Origin: Flavobacterium sp. H122
GTDB taxonomy: Bacteria > Bacteroidota > Bacteroidia > Flavobacteriales > Flavobacteriaceae
DNA length: 64,000 bases
Direction of reading: 5' to 3'
NCBI RefSeq assembly: GCF_004959765.1
Contig: NZ_SJZD01000003.1
Coordinates: 186,001 to 250,000 of the forward strand
The notes below the pieces were generated by a model. It had not been told where the DNA came from. It ran no database searches and saw only the letters and a program-made list of their open reading frames with translations. Numbering within the stretch: the first letter of the stretch is position 1; the number at the start of each line of letters is the position of its first letter. Shown here piece by piece: positions 35,501-42,049 of this stretch. A program made the position numbers and the translations under genes.

Positions 35501-35695
35501 ATGCTAAAAAACATTTTAAACTTAGAAGGAATTCAGGAATTGAATTCAAATGAGCAAAAAAGCATTACTGCTGGTTTAATTGAATTGTGTAAACGAGTTA
35601 ATGGTAATACAGGACAAACATGTTCGACTGATGCTGAATGTACTGGACCTAATTCACCTGTTTGTTTTAATGGATGTTGTAATACTTGGGTATAA
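35501..35695 (+). CDS. GG-leader Cys-rich peptide precursor 2
   Basis: 64 residues. The leader starts MLKNILNLEGIQELNSNEQK and ends SITAG, so the cleavage site is Ala-Gly in place of Gly-Gly. The core has six Cys, ending CFNGCCNTWV, in a C-x10-C-x5-C-x7-C-x3-CC spacing. C39 peptidases accept GA and AG sites in some systems, so export by the downstream transporter is plausible. It lies 23 bp after precursor 1. Confidence 0.85.
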   Translation: MLKNILNLEGIQELNSNEQKSITAGLIELCKRVNGNTGQTCSTDAECTGPNSPVCFNGCCNTWV

Positions 35696-35713
35696 TTCTT
35701 AAAAAAATAAATT

Positions 35714-35893
35714 ATGTTAAAAAACATTTTAAACTTAGAGGGAACAAAAAAATTAACAAACAAAGAGCAAAAAGAAATTAACGGAGGAGCTTTAACTTTT
35801 CCAAGTTATTGTAATTGGCAAATTTGCGCAGATCCGAATTATCTAAATGATCCATATTTCAGAAAATGTAAGGATTATTGCGACGCAATATAA
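35714..35893 (+). CDS. GG-leader Cys-rich peptide precursor 3
   Basis: 59 residues. Leader MLKNILNLEGTKKLTNKEQK then EINGG; core starts ALTFPSYCNW and has four Cys (C-x4-C-x14-C-x3-C). It lies 18 bp after precursor 2. Confidence 0.83.
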   Translation: MLKNILNLEGTKKLTNKEQKEINGGALTFPSYCNWQICADPNYLNDPYFRKCKDYCDAI

Positions 35894-35903
35894 TTTATAA
35901 ACA

Positions 35904-35937
35904 GACCGAAATCCCAACGGTCGTTAAATGATTGGGA
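35904..35937 (+). promoter_or_regulatory. Candidate H-type pseudoknot, copy B
   Basis: Stem 1: GACCG (35904-35908) with CGGTC (35918-35922). Stem 2: TCCCAA (35912-35917) with TTGGGA (35932-35937). Loops are 3, 0 and 9 nt. The fourth pair of stem 1 is C-G here, T-A in copy A and A-T in copy C, i.e. compensatory change. It lies between precursors 3 and 4. Confidence 0.6.
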
Positions 35938-35964
35938 AAATCTTAATTATTAAAATTATTAATC

Positions 35965-36159
35965 ATGTTAAAAAACATTTTAAAATTAGAAGGAGCAAAA
36001 GAAATTTCTAAAGAAGCACAAAAGAAAGTTAATGGAGGAATTCTTCCAGAAGGTTGTACTTATGAATTTTATCAAATGTCACAAGCGGAATGTACTGCTG
36101 AAGGAGGACGTTACAGCAGTTCTACAGGATATTGCCGTTTAATAGTTTGTGGTTTGTAA
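35965..36159 (+). CDS. GG-leader Cys-rich peptide precursor 4
   Basis: 64 residues. Leader MLKNILKLEGAKEISKEAQK then KVNGG; core of four Cys (C-x11-C-x13-C-x4-C), ending CRLIVCGL. The pattern matches precursor 6. It follows pseudoknot copy B. Confidence 0.87.
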   Translation: MLKNILKLEGAKEISKEAQKKVNGGILPEGCTYEFYQMSQAECTAEGGRYSSSTGYCRLIVCGL

Positions 36160-36174
36160 TAATAAATCTGAAAT

Positions 36175-36339
36175 ATGCTAAAAAACATTCTAAATTTAGA
36201 AGGTGCCGAGGCATTGTCTAAAAATGAGCAAAAATCCATCAATGGTGGATTGAAAGATTGCATTGATCCAATGACTGGATTGTGCAGATATTACAGTCTG
36301 GCTTGCGCACATCCGTGCCGTATTCAACTGGAGCCTTAA
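36175..36339 (+). CDS. GG-leader Cys-rich peptide precursor 5
   Basis: 54 residues. Leader MLKNILNLEGAEALSKNEQK then SINGG; core LKDCIDPMTGLCRYYSLACA and a fourth Cys (C-x7-C-x6-C-x3-C). A strong hairpin follows the gene. Confidence 0.83.
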   Translation: MLKNILNLEGAEALSKNEQKSINGGLKDCIDPMTGLCRYYSLACAHPCRIQLEP

Positions 36340-36356
36340 TTTGCTTTATGTTTAAC

Positions 36357-36384
36357 ATATTCCCTGAATTTATTCAGGGAATAT
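36357..36384 (+). terminator. 12-bp perfect hairpin between precursors 5 and 6
   Basis: ATATTCCCTGAA and TTCAGGGAATAT pair with a TTTA loop, followed by TTATAA. It may stop or attenuate transcription before precursor 6. Confidence 0.65.
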
Positions 36385-36401
36385 TTATAATCAAATAAAT
36401 T

Positions 36402-36626
36402 ATGTTAAAAAATATTTTAAATATGAAAGGTGCTCAAAAATTATCTGTTTCTGAGCAAAAAGAGGTCAACGGAGGAATCCCTGCTGGTTGTGCCTACCAA
36501 ACCTGGGAAGGTAGTAGTTTGGAAAATTGCAAGACTACCAGGTCTGGAGGATATAATTACTCTTATTCTTTAGGTATTTGTAAAGCCTATTTCTGTGGGC
36601 CTTATCTTCCACCACCTCCATACTAG
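36402..36626 (+). CDS. GG-leader Cys-rich peptide precursor 6
   Basis: 74 residues. Leader MLKNILNMKGAQKLSVSEQK then EVNGG; core with four Cys (C-x12-C-x16-C-x4-C), a Tyr/Gly/Ser-rich middle and a PPPPY end. The Cys pattern, including the last C-x4-C, matches precursor 4. It closes the first peptide block and a terminator follows. Confidence 0.87.
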   Translation: MLKNILNMKGAQKLSVSEQKEVNGGIPAGCAYQTWEGSSLENCKTTRSGGYNYSYSLGICKAYFCGPYLPPPPY

Positions 36627-36637
36627 GATTTGATATT

Positions 36638-36665
36638 AAAAGGGGAATTTTTCCCCTATTTTTTG
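36638..36665 (+). terminator. Terminator of the first peptide block
   Basis: AGGGGAA and TTCCCCT pair with a short T loop and are followed by ATTTTTTG. Confidence 0.82.
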
Positions 36666-36831
36666 TTTTTCAATTAATTCAATATGATCTTATCTTCAAT
36701 TGTCACGTATACAAAATTAAAAATGGTCAATGCTGAATATATATGAATTGAGAAGCAACTCCAAATGATATTCTTTATTTAGGTATTTTTTTAATGGCAG
36801 CGCTTTGTTTTTATATACTTTTTTTCGTCTG

Positions 36832-36861
36832 TCAATAGGATTCAATAGGATTCAATAGGAT
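36832..36861. repeat. Three tandem copies of a 10-bp unit
   Basis: TCAATAGGAT is repeated three times without interruption. The period equals one DNA turn, which would present equal faces to a DNA-binding protein, but slippage is also possible. Confidence 0.75.
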
Positions 36862-37130
36862 TCGGATGATTTTGAAGTTTCTCATTTCATTTTAAGATTA
36901 TTTTTTATCAGTCTGATCAAATCGTCAATTCTAAATGCTCCGTATTTGTCGTTATGAGAGCAATCCAATCAAAACAAAAGGAGGATACAGCATAAGTTTT
37001 TTATTAACTGTTCGGCTTTTTTAATTATATATTAGTAAAATATTAACGTTATCAGTTAAATTTTAACAAAGGGTTATTTATTAAATTGAATTAAAATTAA
37101 GTTACTTTGCAAGTGCCTAAAAACAAACAA

Positions 37131-38876
37131 ATGAAGCTTTACCTTTTAATATTCTTCAACTTTATATTTACATCTAACTATCCGCAATCAAAAATATTTT
37201 TTAGCGGGAAAGAATATGCATCACTTCAAAATGAAATCAGAAAATCATCAATAGATAATGCTTTGATAATAGCTTCCAAACTTGAAAAATCAAGTGTGGT
37301 TGAACAAAAATTGTTTGCTAAGGCAACTTTGTCATATTTTTTACAGGCAAAGGGTGATGTGTCAATGTCTGATAAAAAAATGGATGAAGCTGTCCTGTTG
37401 TCCAAAACAATGGCGGATTCTAATGAAAAATGGAAATCATTGGCTTATATAAATAATTATATGGGACTGATAGATTGGCAAAGGCGTAAACTCAGTGATG
37501 CTTTGGTCAAACTTCAAAAAGGTATTGAGTATTCAAAAAAAACGGCTGACATAAAGCAAATTATAAAACTTGAAATAAATATTGCAACAATTAATAATGA
37601 AATTGAAAACTATCATTTAGCCATTAAATCGTTAAGAAAATCAGATAAAATGATCGAAGCGAATAGTTTTTTGTTTGATGAAGATGAGTTTTTAATTAGT
37701 AAGTCGGCATTATTTTTGAATCTGGGTAAGAATTATGAGTTTTTATATAAAAAAAATGATGTTAATGAGAAGTATTTAGATTCTGCTTTAATAAGTTATA
37801 AAAGAGCTGTAGTTTATTCAAAACCATCTATTATCAACAAGTTAAGAGCTCAGAATAATATAGCAGGATTGTATTTGGAGCAAAAAAAATATGATGATGC
37901 GATAAAAATTTATCAGAATGTTTTGGTAGAGTGTTCTGAGAATCATCTTGATAATGAATTTTACGCAGTTTCTTATAATTTAGGATATTCCTTTTTTAAG
38001 AAAAAAAAGTACGACAAAGCTTTACTATATTTTGAAAAAGTTGATTCTATTTTTAAAATTGATGATACAAAGGTTGCGGAGTATATGAAATCAAAATACT
38101 ACCAATCTAAAATTTATGAACATCTTAAAGAGTATGAAAAAGCTACCGATTTTGCATCTATTTATCTGCAAAATTTAGAGAAAAGCGAATTAAAACTAAA
38201 TGAAGAGAAAGAAATAATCAATAATATCCAAAGCAATCAGGCTCTGAAAAAAGAAATGGTTGAGTTGAAGGATAAATATAAATCTAAGATTCTTGTTAAG
38301 AAAATAGGTTTTTATTCAGTAATTCTAATCATTGTCTTTTTAGTGTACATGATACTTAAAAATTATAAAAGCAAAAAAATTACAGAAGCCAGATTTGATT
38401 CGGTTTTAAATGAGTACCGTCAAAGGGTGGAGGAGCTTAAAATCAAAAATGCAAGTTTGGAGCAGGAAACACAAACGATGCAGACTTTGCCCCAGGGATT
38501 AAGTCTGGATGAGGAAAAAGAAGAGGAAATAGTAAAAAAGCTTAAAGAAATTGAAGCCAAAAAAGTATTTTTAAACCAGGATTTCACTCTTCAGTTTGTA
38601 GCCAAAAAAATTAAAACCAATACGACTTACCTTTCGTACATTGTGAATAAAAATTTTGGAAAATCATTCAGTGAGTACGCTAACGAATTAAAGATTAATT
38701 ATGTTATCAATGAAATGATTTCGAATCCTAAATACAGAAAATATTCAACACAGGCAATTGCAGAAAGTGTAGGCTATAAGAATGCTACATCGTTCGCAAG
38801 ATCATTTAATAAAAAAACTGGACTTAGTCCAGTTCAATTTGCCCAAAAATTGGACAGCCACAATCTTTCTGTTTAA
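37131..38876 (+). CDS. Membrane-anchored TPR/AraC-type transcription regulator
   Basis: A 581-residue protein from the ATG at 37131; an in-frame TTG at 37107 is less likely. After the signal-like N-terminus (YLLIFFNFIFTSNYPQS), residues about 60-340 are TPR repeats (KKYDDAIKIYQNVLVECSE, KKKYDKALLYFEKVDSIF). A membrane helix (FYSVILIIVFLVYMIL, about 393-408) and a coiled coil follow, then a C-terminal AraC-type HTH (about 480-575: FLNQDFTLQFVAKKIKTNTT, then AIAESVGYKNATSFARSF). Such proteins sense a periplasmic signal and act on DNA inside. It lies between the two peptide blocks and is the obvious candidate to control them. Confidence 0.88.
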   Translation: MKLYLLIFFNFIFTSNYPQSKIFFSGKEYASLQNEIRKSSIDNALIIASKLEKSSVVEQKLFAKATLSYFLQAKGDVSMSDKKMDEAVLLSKTMADSNEKWKSLAYINNYMGLIDWQRRKLSDALVKLQKGIEYSKKTADIKQIIKLEINIATINNEIENYHLAIKSLRKSDKMIEANSFLFDEDEFLISKSALFLNLGKNYEFLYKKNDVNEKYLDSALISYKRAVVYSKPSIINKLRAQNNIAGLYLEQKKYDDAIKIYQNVLVECSENHLDNEFYAVSYNLGYSFFKKKKYDKALLYFEKVDSIFKIDDTKVAEYMKSKYYQSKIYEHLKEYEKATDFASIYLQNLEKSELKLNEEKEIINNIQSNQALKKEMVELKDKYKSKILVKKIGFYSVILIIVFLVYMILKNYKSKKITEARFDSVLNEYRQRVEELKIKNASLEQETQTMQTLPQGLSLDEEKEEEIVKKLKEIEAKKVFLNQDFTLQFVAKKIKTNTTYLSYIVNKNFGKSFSEYANELKINYVINEMISNPKYRKYSTQAIAESVGYKNATSFARSFNKKTGLSPVQFAQKLDSHNLSV

Positions 38877-38880
38877 TTTA

Positions 38881-39135
38881 TTAAGGCAGCTTTACAGTAA
38901 CTGTTTCTGTAGTGGTGGTGCTAGTGGGTAGTTTTATTACACCAGTTGATAAAGTAGTGGTTCCCGGTCCTCCAGTGCTGTTGTTTAATTCTATCTCTCC
39001 TGTCCAGGTATTTTCATCATCAGCACTTAATTCCGGAACCCATCCTTCAGGATAACCACCTTTGATGGAAATTTTAGATGTGTTTGTTATACCAAATTTT
39101 TCAAATGCATCAAGTTCTAATTTGTTTCTTTTCAT
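38881..39135 (-). CDS. Cysteine-free GG-leader peptide on the opposite strand
   Basis: An 84-residue protein. Its leader MKRNKLELDAFEKFGITNTS then KISIKGG resembles the GG-type leaders of Bacteroidetes natural-product precursors but not the MLKNILNLEG leader of its neighbours. The core has no Cys and is rich in Thr, Ser, Gly and Pro (STGGPGTTTLSTGVIKLPTS). It converges with the regulator gene, their ends being 5 bp apart, and diverges from the second fusion gene. It could be a signal, an immunity-type or a different product; the function is unknown. Confidence 0.7.
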   Translation of the reverse strand: MKRNKLELDAFEKFGITNTSKISIKGGYPEGWVPELSADDENTWTGEIELNNSTGGPGTTTLSTGVIKLPTSTTTTETVTVKLP

Positions 39136-39280
39136 AATTCTTAATTTGTTTCTTTTGAGTTTTTCAAAATTAAAAAAGGAATGATGATAATTTTCATTTA
39201 TAATTTTTTTGAAAAAATATTTTTTTGTAATATCTTGATATTCATTGGTTTGTATTGTTTTTTTGCAATGTCAATTTATA

Positions 39281-39379
39281 AATTGTCTCTCTTGTAATTT
39301 AAAAATTGTAGATATATTCGTTTTGTTTTGTCTTTAAATAAGTAAAAATTTGTCTCTGTAATATAAAAAACGAGACAAA
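39281..39379 (+). promoter_or_regulatory. Repeated TTGTCTCT sites before the second fusion gene
   Basis: TTGTCTCT followed by TGTAAT-like sequence occurs at 39283 and again at 39350. In addition TTTGTCTC (39349-39356) pairs with GAGACAAA (39372-39379), 4 bp before the ATG at 39384. This may be a regulator site or an RNA hairpin covering the start. Confidence 0.45.
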
Positions 39380-39383
39380 CAAT

Positions 39384-40958
39384 ATGCTGCACATTGTAAA
39401 TAAATACTTAGCTATAAATAAGTATTATGATAAAAAAGAATTATTTGAGGAAGCTTTTTTATCGCATCCCAATTACCCAAGTTTATTTGCTGTTACAGAT
39501 TCATTAAACTACCTGACTATTGAAAATTTAGCTGTAAAAATACCTAAAGAACAATTTATTGAATTACCGGAATCATTTTTAGCAGTTTTTAAAGAAGAAT
39601 TAGTTTTAGTATACAAAGAAGGGTCTTCTGTATTGATAGAAAATGAAAAAGGGAAAAAACAAAATTTATCATCGGATGGATTTCTAAAAGACTGGAGTCA
39701 AATTATAGTAGTTGTCGAGTCAAATTCAGAAGCAAACAATTTTCAATTTAATAAAAATTATTCAAAATGGTTATTATATTTTTTGCCTGTTACATTATTG
39801 GTCTTGTTGTCAGTTTTTTCCAATAATTTTTCAGCTTTCAGTTATTTCTTTTTAGGTACAACACTTGTGGGTCTGGTGTTTAGTGTTTTAATTCTTCAGG
39901 AAAAGTTTGGGATTAAAACAGAACTTGGCTCAAAACTTTGTAATATGTCTGCAGAATCGTCCTGCGATTCTGTAATTAAATCAAATGACAGTGAAATTTT
40001 TAACGGCTTAAGTTTTTATGATTTGCCAATTTTATTCTTTGGAATAAATTTTTTATCGATACTGGTTAATCCTGTTTCCTCGGACTTTATAATTCCTGTG
40101 TTAAGTCTGATTTCTATTCCTTTTTTAGTTTATTCCATTTGGCTTCAAAAAGTTAAAATAAAAAAATGGTGTTTACTTTGTCTTGGGGTTTCATCTATTA
40201 TTTTTATTCAAAGTTTTCCATGTTTTTTTGAAAATTTTTCTTTTGAAAAAAACTTCTTTTCAGGAATTTCAGCTTACCTGATCTCTTCAGTTTTGGTTTT
40301 TACAATTTGGTTTTTAATGAAGCCTTTACTTGAAAAAGGGATGCAGTTAAAGGATGAGTTAAATGTTTATAAACGTTTCAAAAGAAATTTTAAACTGTTT
40401 AAATTTCTTTTGAAAAAAATAGAGATTCAGGAAGGTTTTGAAACTTTGAAAGGCATTCAATATGGTAATTCTAATGCTGTAATCAAGTTGACACTTTTTT
40501 TAAGCCCAAGCTGTGGACATTGCCATAAAGCGTTTAGAGACGCAAAAGATTTTTTTGAAAAGAATCAAGATAGAGTTTACTTGAATATTCTCTTTAATGT
40601 AAATCCAGAAAATCGCGACAACCAATATTTACCTGTGGTAGAGACATTACTTGCTTTAAATGCTTCGGATGAAGAAATTGCAGGGGAAGCATTAAATGAT
40701 TGGCATTTTAAAAATCTGACTTTACAGGTGTGGAAAGAGAAATGGCCGTTATTGCCTAATAATATGGCCGTCAACAATCAACTCCAAAAACAATATGACT
40801 GGTGCTTGGTAAACAATTTTAATTATACTCCGGTGAAAATTGTCAATAACGAATTATTTCCAAATGATTACGAATTGAACGACTTGAAATATTTCATAAA
40901 TGATTATATCGAAGAAACTGATTCATTACAGAGAACAGAAAATCTAAAAATAGTATAA
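39384..40958 (+). CDS. C39-like/VKOR/thioredoxin fusion 2, putative peptide disulfide-forming protein
   Basis: A 524-residue paralogue of the protein at 33653-35227, alignable almost without gaps. The N-terminal C39-like region (HPNYPSLFAVTDSLNYLTIE) lacks a catalytic Cys. The VKOR domain has the KLCNMSAESSCDSVI pair and CLLC at Cys263/Cys266, and the thioredoxin domain has SPSCGHCHKAF at Cys377/Cys380. Both copies keep all redox Cys, so both look active. It is followed by pseudoknot copy C and four peptide genes, repeating the order of the first block. This indicates duplication of the whole cassette. Confidence 0.9.
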   Translation: MLHIVNKYLAINKYYDKKELFEEAFLSHPNYPSLFAVTDSLNYLTIENLAVKIPKEQFIELPESFLAVFKEELVLVYKEGSSVLIENEKGKKQNLSSDGFLKDWSQIIVVVESNSEANNFQFNKNYSKWLLYFLPVTLLVLLSVFSNNFSAFSYFFLGTTLVGLVFSVLILQEKFGIKTELGSKLCNMSAESSCDSVIKSNDSEIFNGLSFYDLPILFFGINFLSILVNPVSSDFIIPVLSLISIPFLVYSIWLQKVKIKKWCLLCLGVSSIIFIQSFPCFFENFSFEKNFFSGISAYLISSVLVFTIWFLMKPLLEKGMQLKDELNVYKRFKRNFKLFKFLLKKIEIQEGFETLKGIQYGNSNAVIKLTLFLSPSCGHCHKAFRDAKDFFEKNQDRVYLNILFNVNPENRDNQYLPVVETLLALNASDEEIAGEALNDWHFKNLTLQVWKEKWPLLPNNMAVNNQLQKQYDWCLVNNFNYTPVKIVNNELFPNDYELNDLKYFINDYIEETDSLQRTENLKIV

Positions 40959-40979
40959 AAACATTCCTGGCCGGGAATA

Positions 40980-41013
40980 GACAGAACTCCCAACTGTCTT
41001 TAAATGATTGGGA
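40980..41013 (+). promoter_or_regulatory. Candidate H-type pseudoknot, copy C
   Basis: Stem 1: GACAG (40980-40984) with CTGTC (40994-40998). Stem 2: TCCCAA (40988-40993) with TTGGGA (41008-41013). Loops are 3, 0 and 9 nt. An ATTCC/GGAAT hairpin lies just 5' (40963-40978). It precedes precursor 7. Confidence 0.6.
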
Positions 41014-41039
41014 AAAACTAAATTATTAAATTATTAATC

Positions 41040-41240
41040 ATGTTAAAAAACATTTTAAACTTAGAAGGTGCTTTTACGTTAACAAGCAACGAACAAAAAT
41101 CAATTAAAGGAGGTATCACAAAGGTGTGTGCTGATGTGTGGTCTCACAGTATTTGTTATACAAAACCTGCTACGGGATGTCCTGTTGAAGATGCTGATGG
41201 GAACTCAATTATTGAGGCTTGCGGAAAATGCTGTTATTAA
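41040..41240 (+). CDS. GG-leader Cys-rich peptide precursor 7
   Basis: 66 residues. Leader MLKNILNLEGAFTLTSNEQK then SIKGG; core with six Cys (C-x8-C-x7-C-x13-C-x2-CC), ending ACGKCCY. It is the first peptide of the second block, after pseudoknot copy C. Confidence 0.87.
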   Translation: MLKNILNLEGAFTLTSNEQKSIKGGITKVCADVWSHSICYTKPATGCPVEDADGNSIIEACGKCCY

Positions 41241-41257
41241 TTATAAATTAAACAATT

Positions 41258-41467
41258 ATGTTAAAAAACATTTTAAACTTAGAAGGAGCTCAACAATTAT
41301 CAAACAATGAGCAAAGAGCCATTAATGGTGGAAGAAAAGCTTGTAATTTCAGTTTGCCAAACTATGGTTGCGGTTCAAACGAGTGCTGTTCCGAAGGAAT
41401 TTGCTGGACATATGGAACACCTGGTCATTTATGCATAGCTCCTGATTTAGAATTGGATATTTATTAA
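41258..41467 (+). CDS. GG-leader Cys-rich peptide precursor 8 (knottin-like)
   Basis: 69 residues. Leader MLKNILNLEGAQQLSNNEQR then AINGG; six Cys in the order C-x8-C-x4-CC-x4-C-x9-C. The adjacent third and fourth Cys and the loop sizes are close to those of inhibitor-cystine-knot miniproteins, though the first loop is longer than usual. The fold is a guess from spacing only. Confidence 0.87.
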   Translation: MLKNILNLEGAQQLSNNEQRAINGGRKACNFSLPNYGCGSNECCSEGICWTYGTPGHLCIAPDLELDIY

Positions 41468-41475
41468 TTTTCATT

Positions 41476-41646
41476 ATGCTAAAAAACATTTTAAACTTTG
41501 AAGGCGCTCAACAATTAGCAAATAATGAACTAAAAAAAGTAAATGGGGGAACTCCTCCTGTTCCTCCTGGTTTATGCTACTGTGAGAATTTGGGGTATGA
41601 GGTTGATTGTGATTACTATGACCACATTTGTCCATTAAATTATTAA
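41476..41646 (+). CDS. GG-leader Cys-rich peptide precursor 9
   Basis: 56 residues. Leader MLKNILNFEGAQQLANNELK then KVNGG; core TPPVPPGLCYCENLGYEVDC plus one more Cys. It differs from precursor 1 by only a few residues. The gap to the next gene is also nearly the same as the gap between precursors 1 and 2, so this part was copied with its flanks. Confidence 0.85.
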   Translation: MLKNILNFEGAQQLANNELKKVNGGTPPVPPGLCYCENLGYEVDCDYYDHICPLNY

Positions 41647-41668
41647 TAAAAAACTAAAAATTTTAATC

Positions 41669-41851
41669 ATGTTAAAAAACATTTTAAACTTAGAAGGAGC
41701 TCATCAATTATCTAAAAATGAGCAAAAATCAATTCAAGGCGGTAGAATCCGTTGTAAAATAGGTGGTGTTTGTACACAATACGGCATTCAATGTGCTGAA
41801 ACTGACTGTATGTTGGTAGACCTTTGTGTTGCTGATCCCAGTGCTTGTTAG
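41669..41851 (+). CDS. GG-leader Cys-rich peptide precursor 10
   Basis: 60 residues. Leader MLKNILNLEGAHQLSKNEQK then SIQGG; core with six Cys (C-x5-C-x6-C-x4-C-x5-C-x6-C) evenly spread, the last being the C-terminal residue. It is the last peptide gene, about 200 bp before the exporter. Confidence 0.86.
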   Translation: MLKNILNLEGAHQLSKNEQKSIQGGRIRCKIGGVCTQYGIQCAETDCMLVDLCVADPSAC

Positions 41852-41995
41852 TATTTCAAAAGGATTAAATTAAACGATACTATTGTTAACTATAATTAAT
41901 TTGACTGAAGGTAAGTTAATAGCTATATTTTTTTGTAAAATTTCATGATAGTTATTTTATTTAGAGTCTTTTAATAATAATTTTGATGACTTTTT

Positions 41996-42025
41996 AACTG
42001 CCTGATGTAAATCAGGCAGTTTTTA
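41996..42025 (+). terminator. Terminator between the peptide block and the exporter
   Basis: AACTGCCTGAT and ATCAGGCAGTT form an 11-bp perfect stem with a GTAA loop and T run, so the exporter is probably a separate transcript. Confidence 0.9.
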
Positions 42026-42026
42026 T

Positions 42027-42034
42027 TACTTTTG
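42027..42034 (+). promoter_or_regulatory. -7 promoter box for the exporter operon
   Basis: TACTTTTG matches TAnnTTTG, directly after the terminator. The TTG of this box is in frame with the transporter but is unlikely to be its start. Confidence 0.5.
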
Positions 42035-42049
42035 TTTAAAACGAAAAAA

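Larger units (their letters stand above)
36627..37130. other. Intergenic stretch with a terminator, a short tandem repeat and a possible gene remnant
   Basis: It starts with a terminator (AGGGGAATTTTTCCCCT, T run). At 36832-36861 the 10-mer TCAATAGGAT occurs three times in a row. On the minus strand around 36870-36960 a short frame reads SHNDKYGAFRIDDLIRLIK but has a stop just upstream, so it may be a relic. The rest is A/T-rich leader of the regulator gene. Confidence 0.5.

Noticed and set aside
36870..36960. Possible gene relic (SHNDKYGAFRIDDLIRLIK) on the minus strand
   Set aside because: A stop lies just upstream and no family is recognised; too short to call a pseudogene.
41128..41310. 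60-codon frame overlapping precursors 7 and 8
   Set aside because: It is out of frame with both peptide genes, whose leaders are clearly conserved.
35307..41851. Repeated ~30-nt sequence at regular distances, CRISPR-like
   Set aside because: The repeats are the leader-coding parts of open reading frames of 54-74 codons, and distances are irregular.
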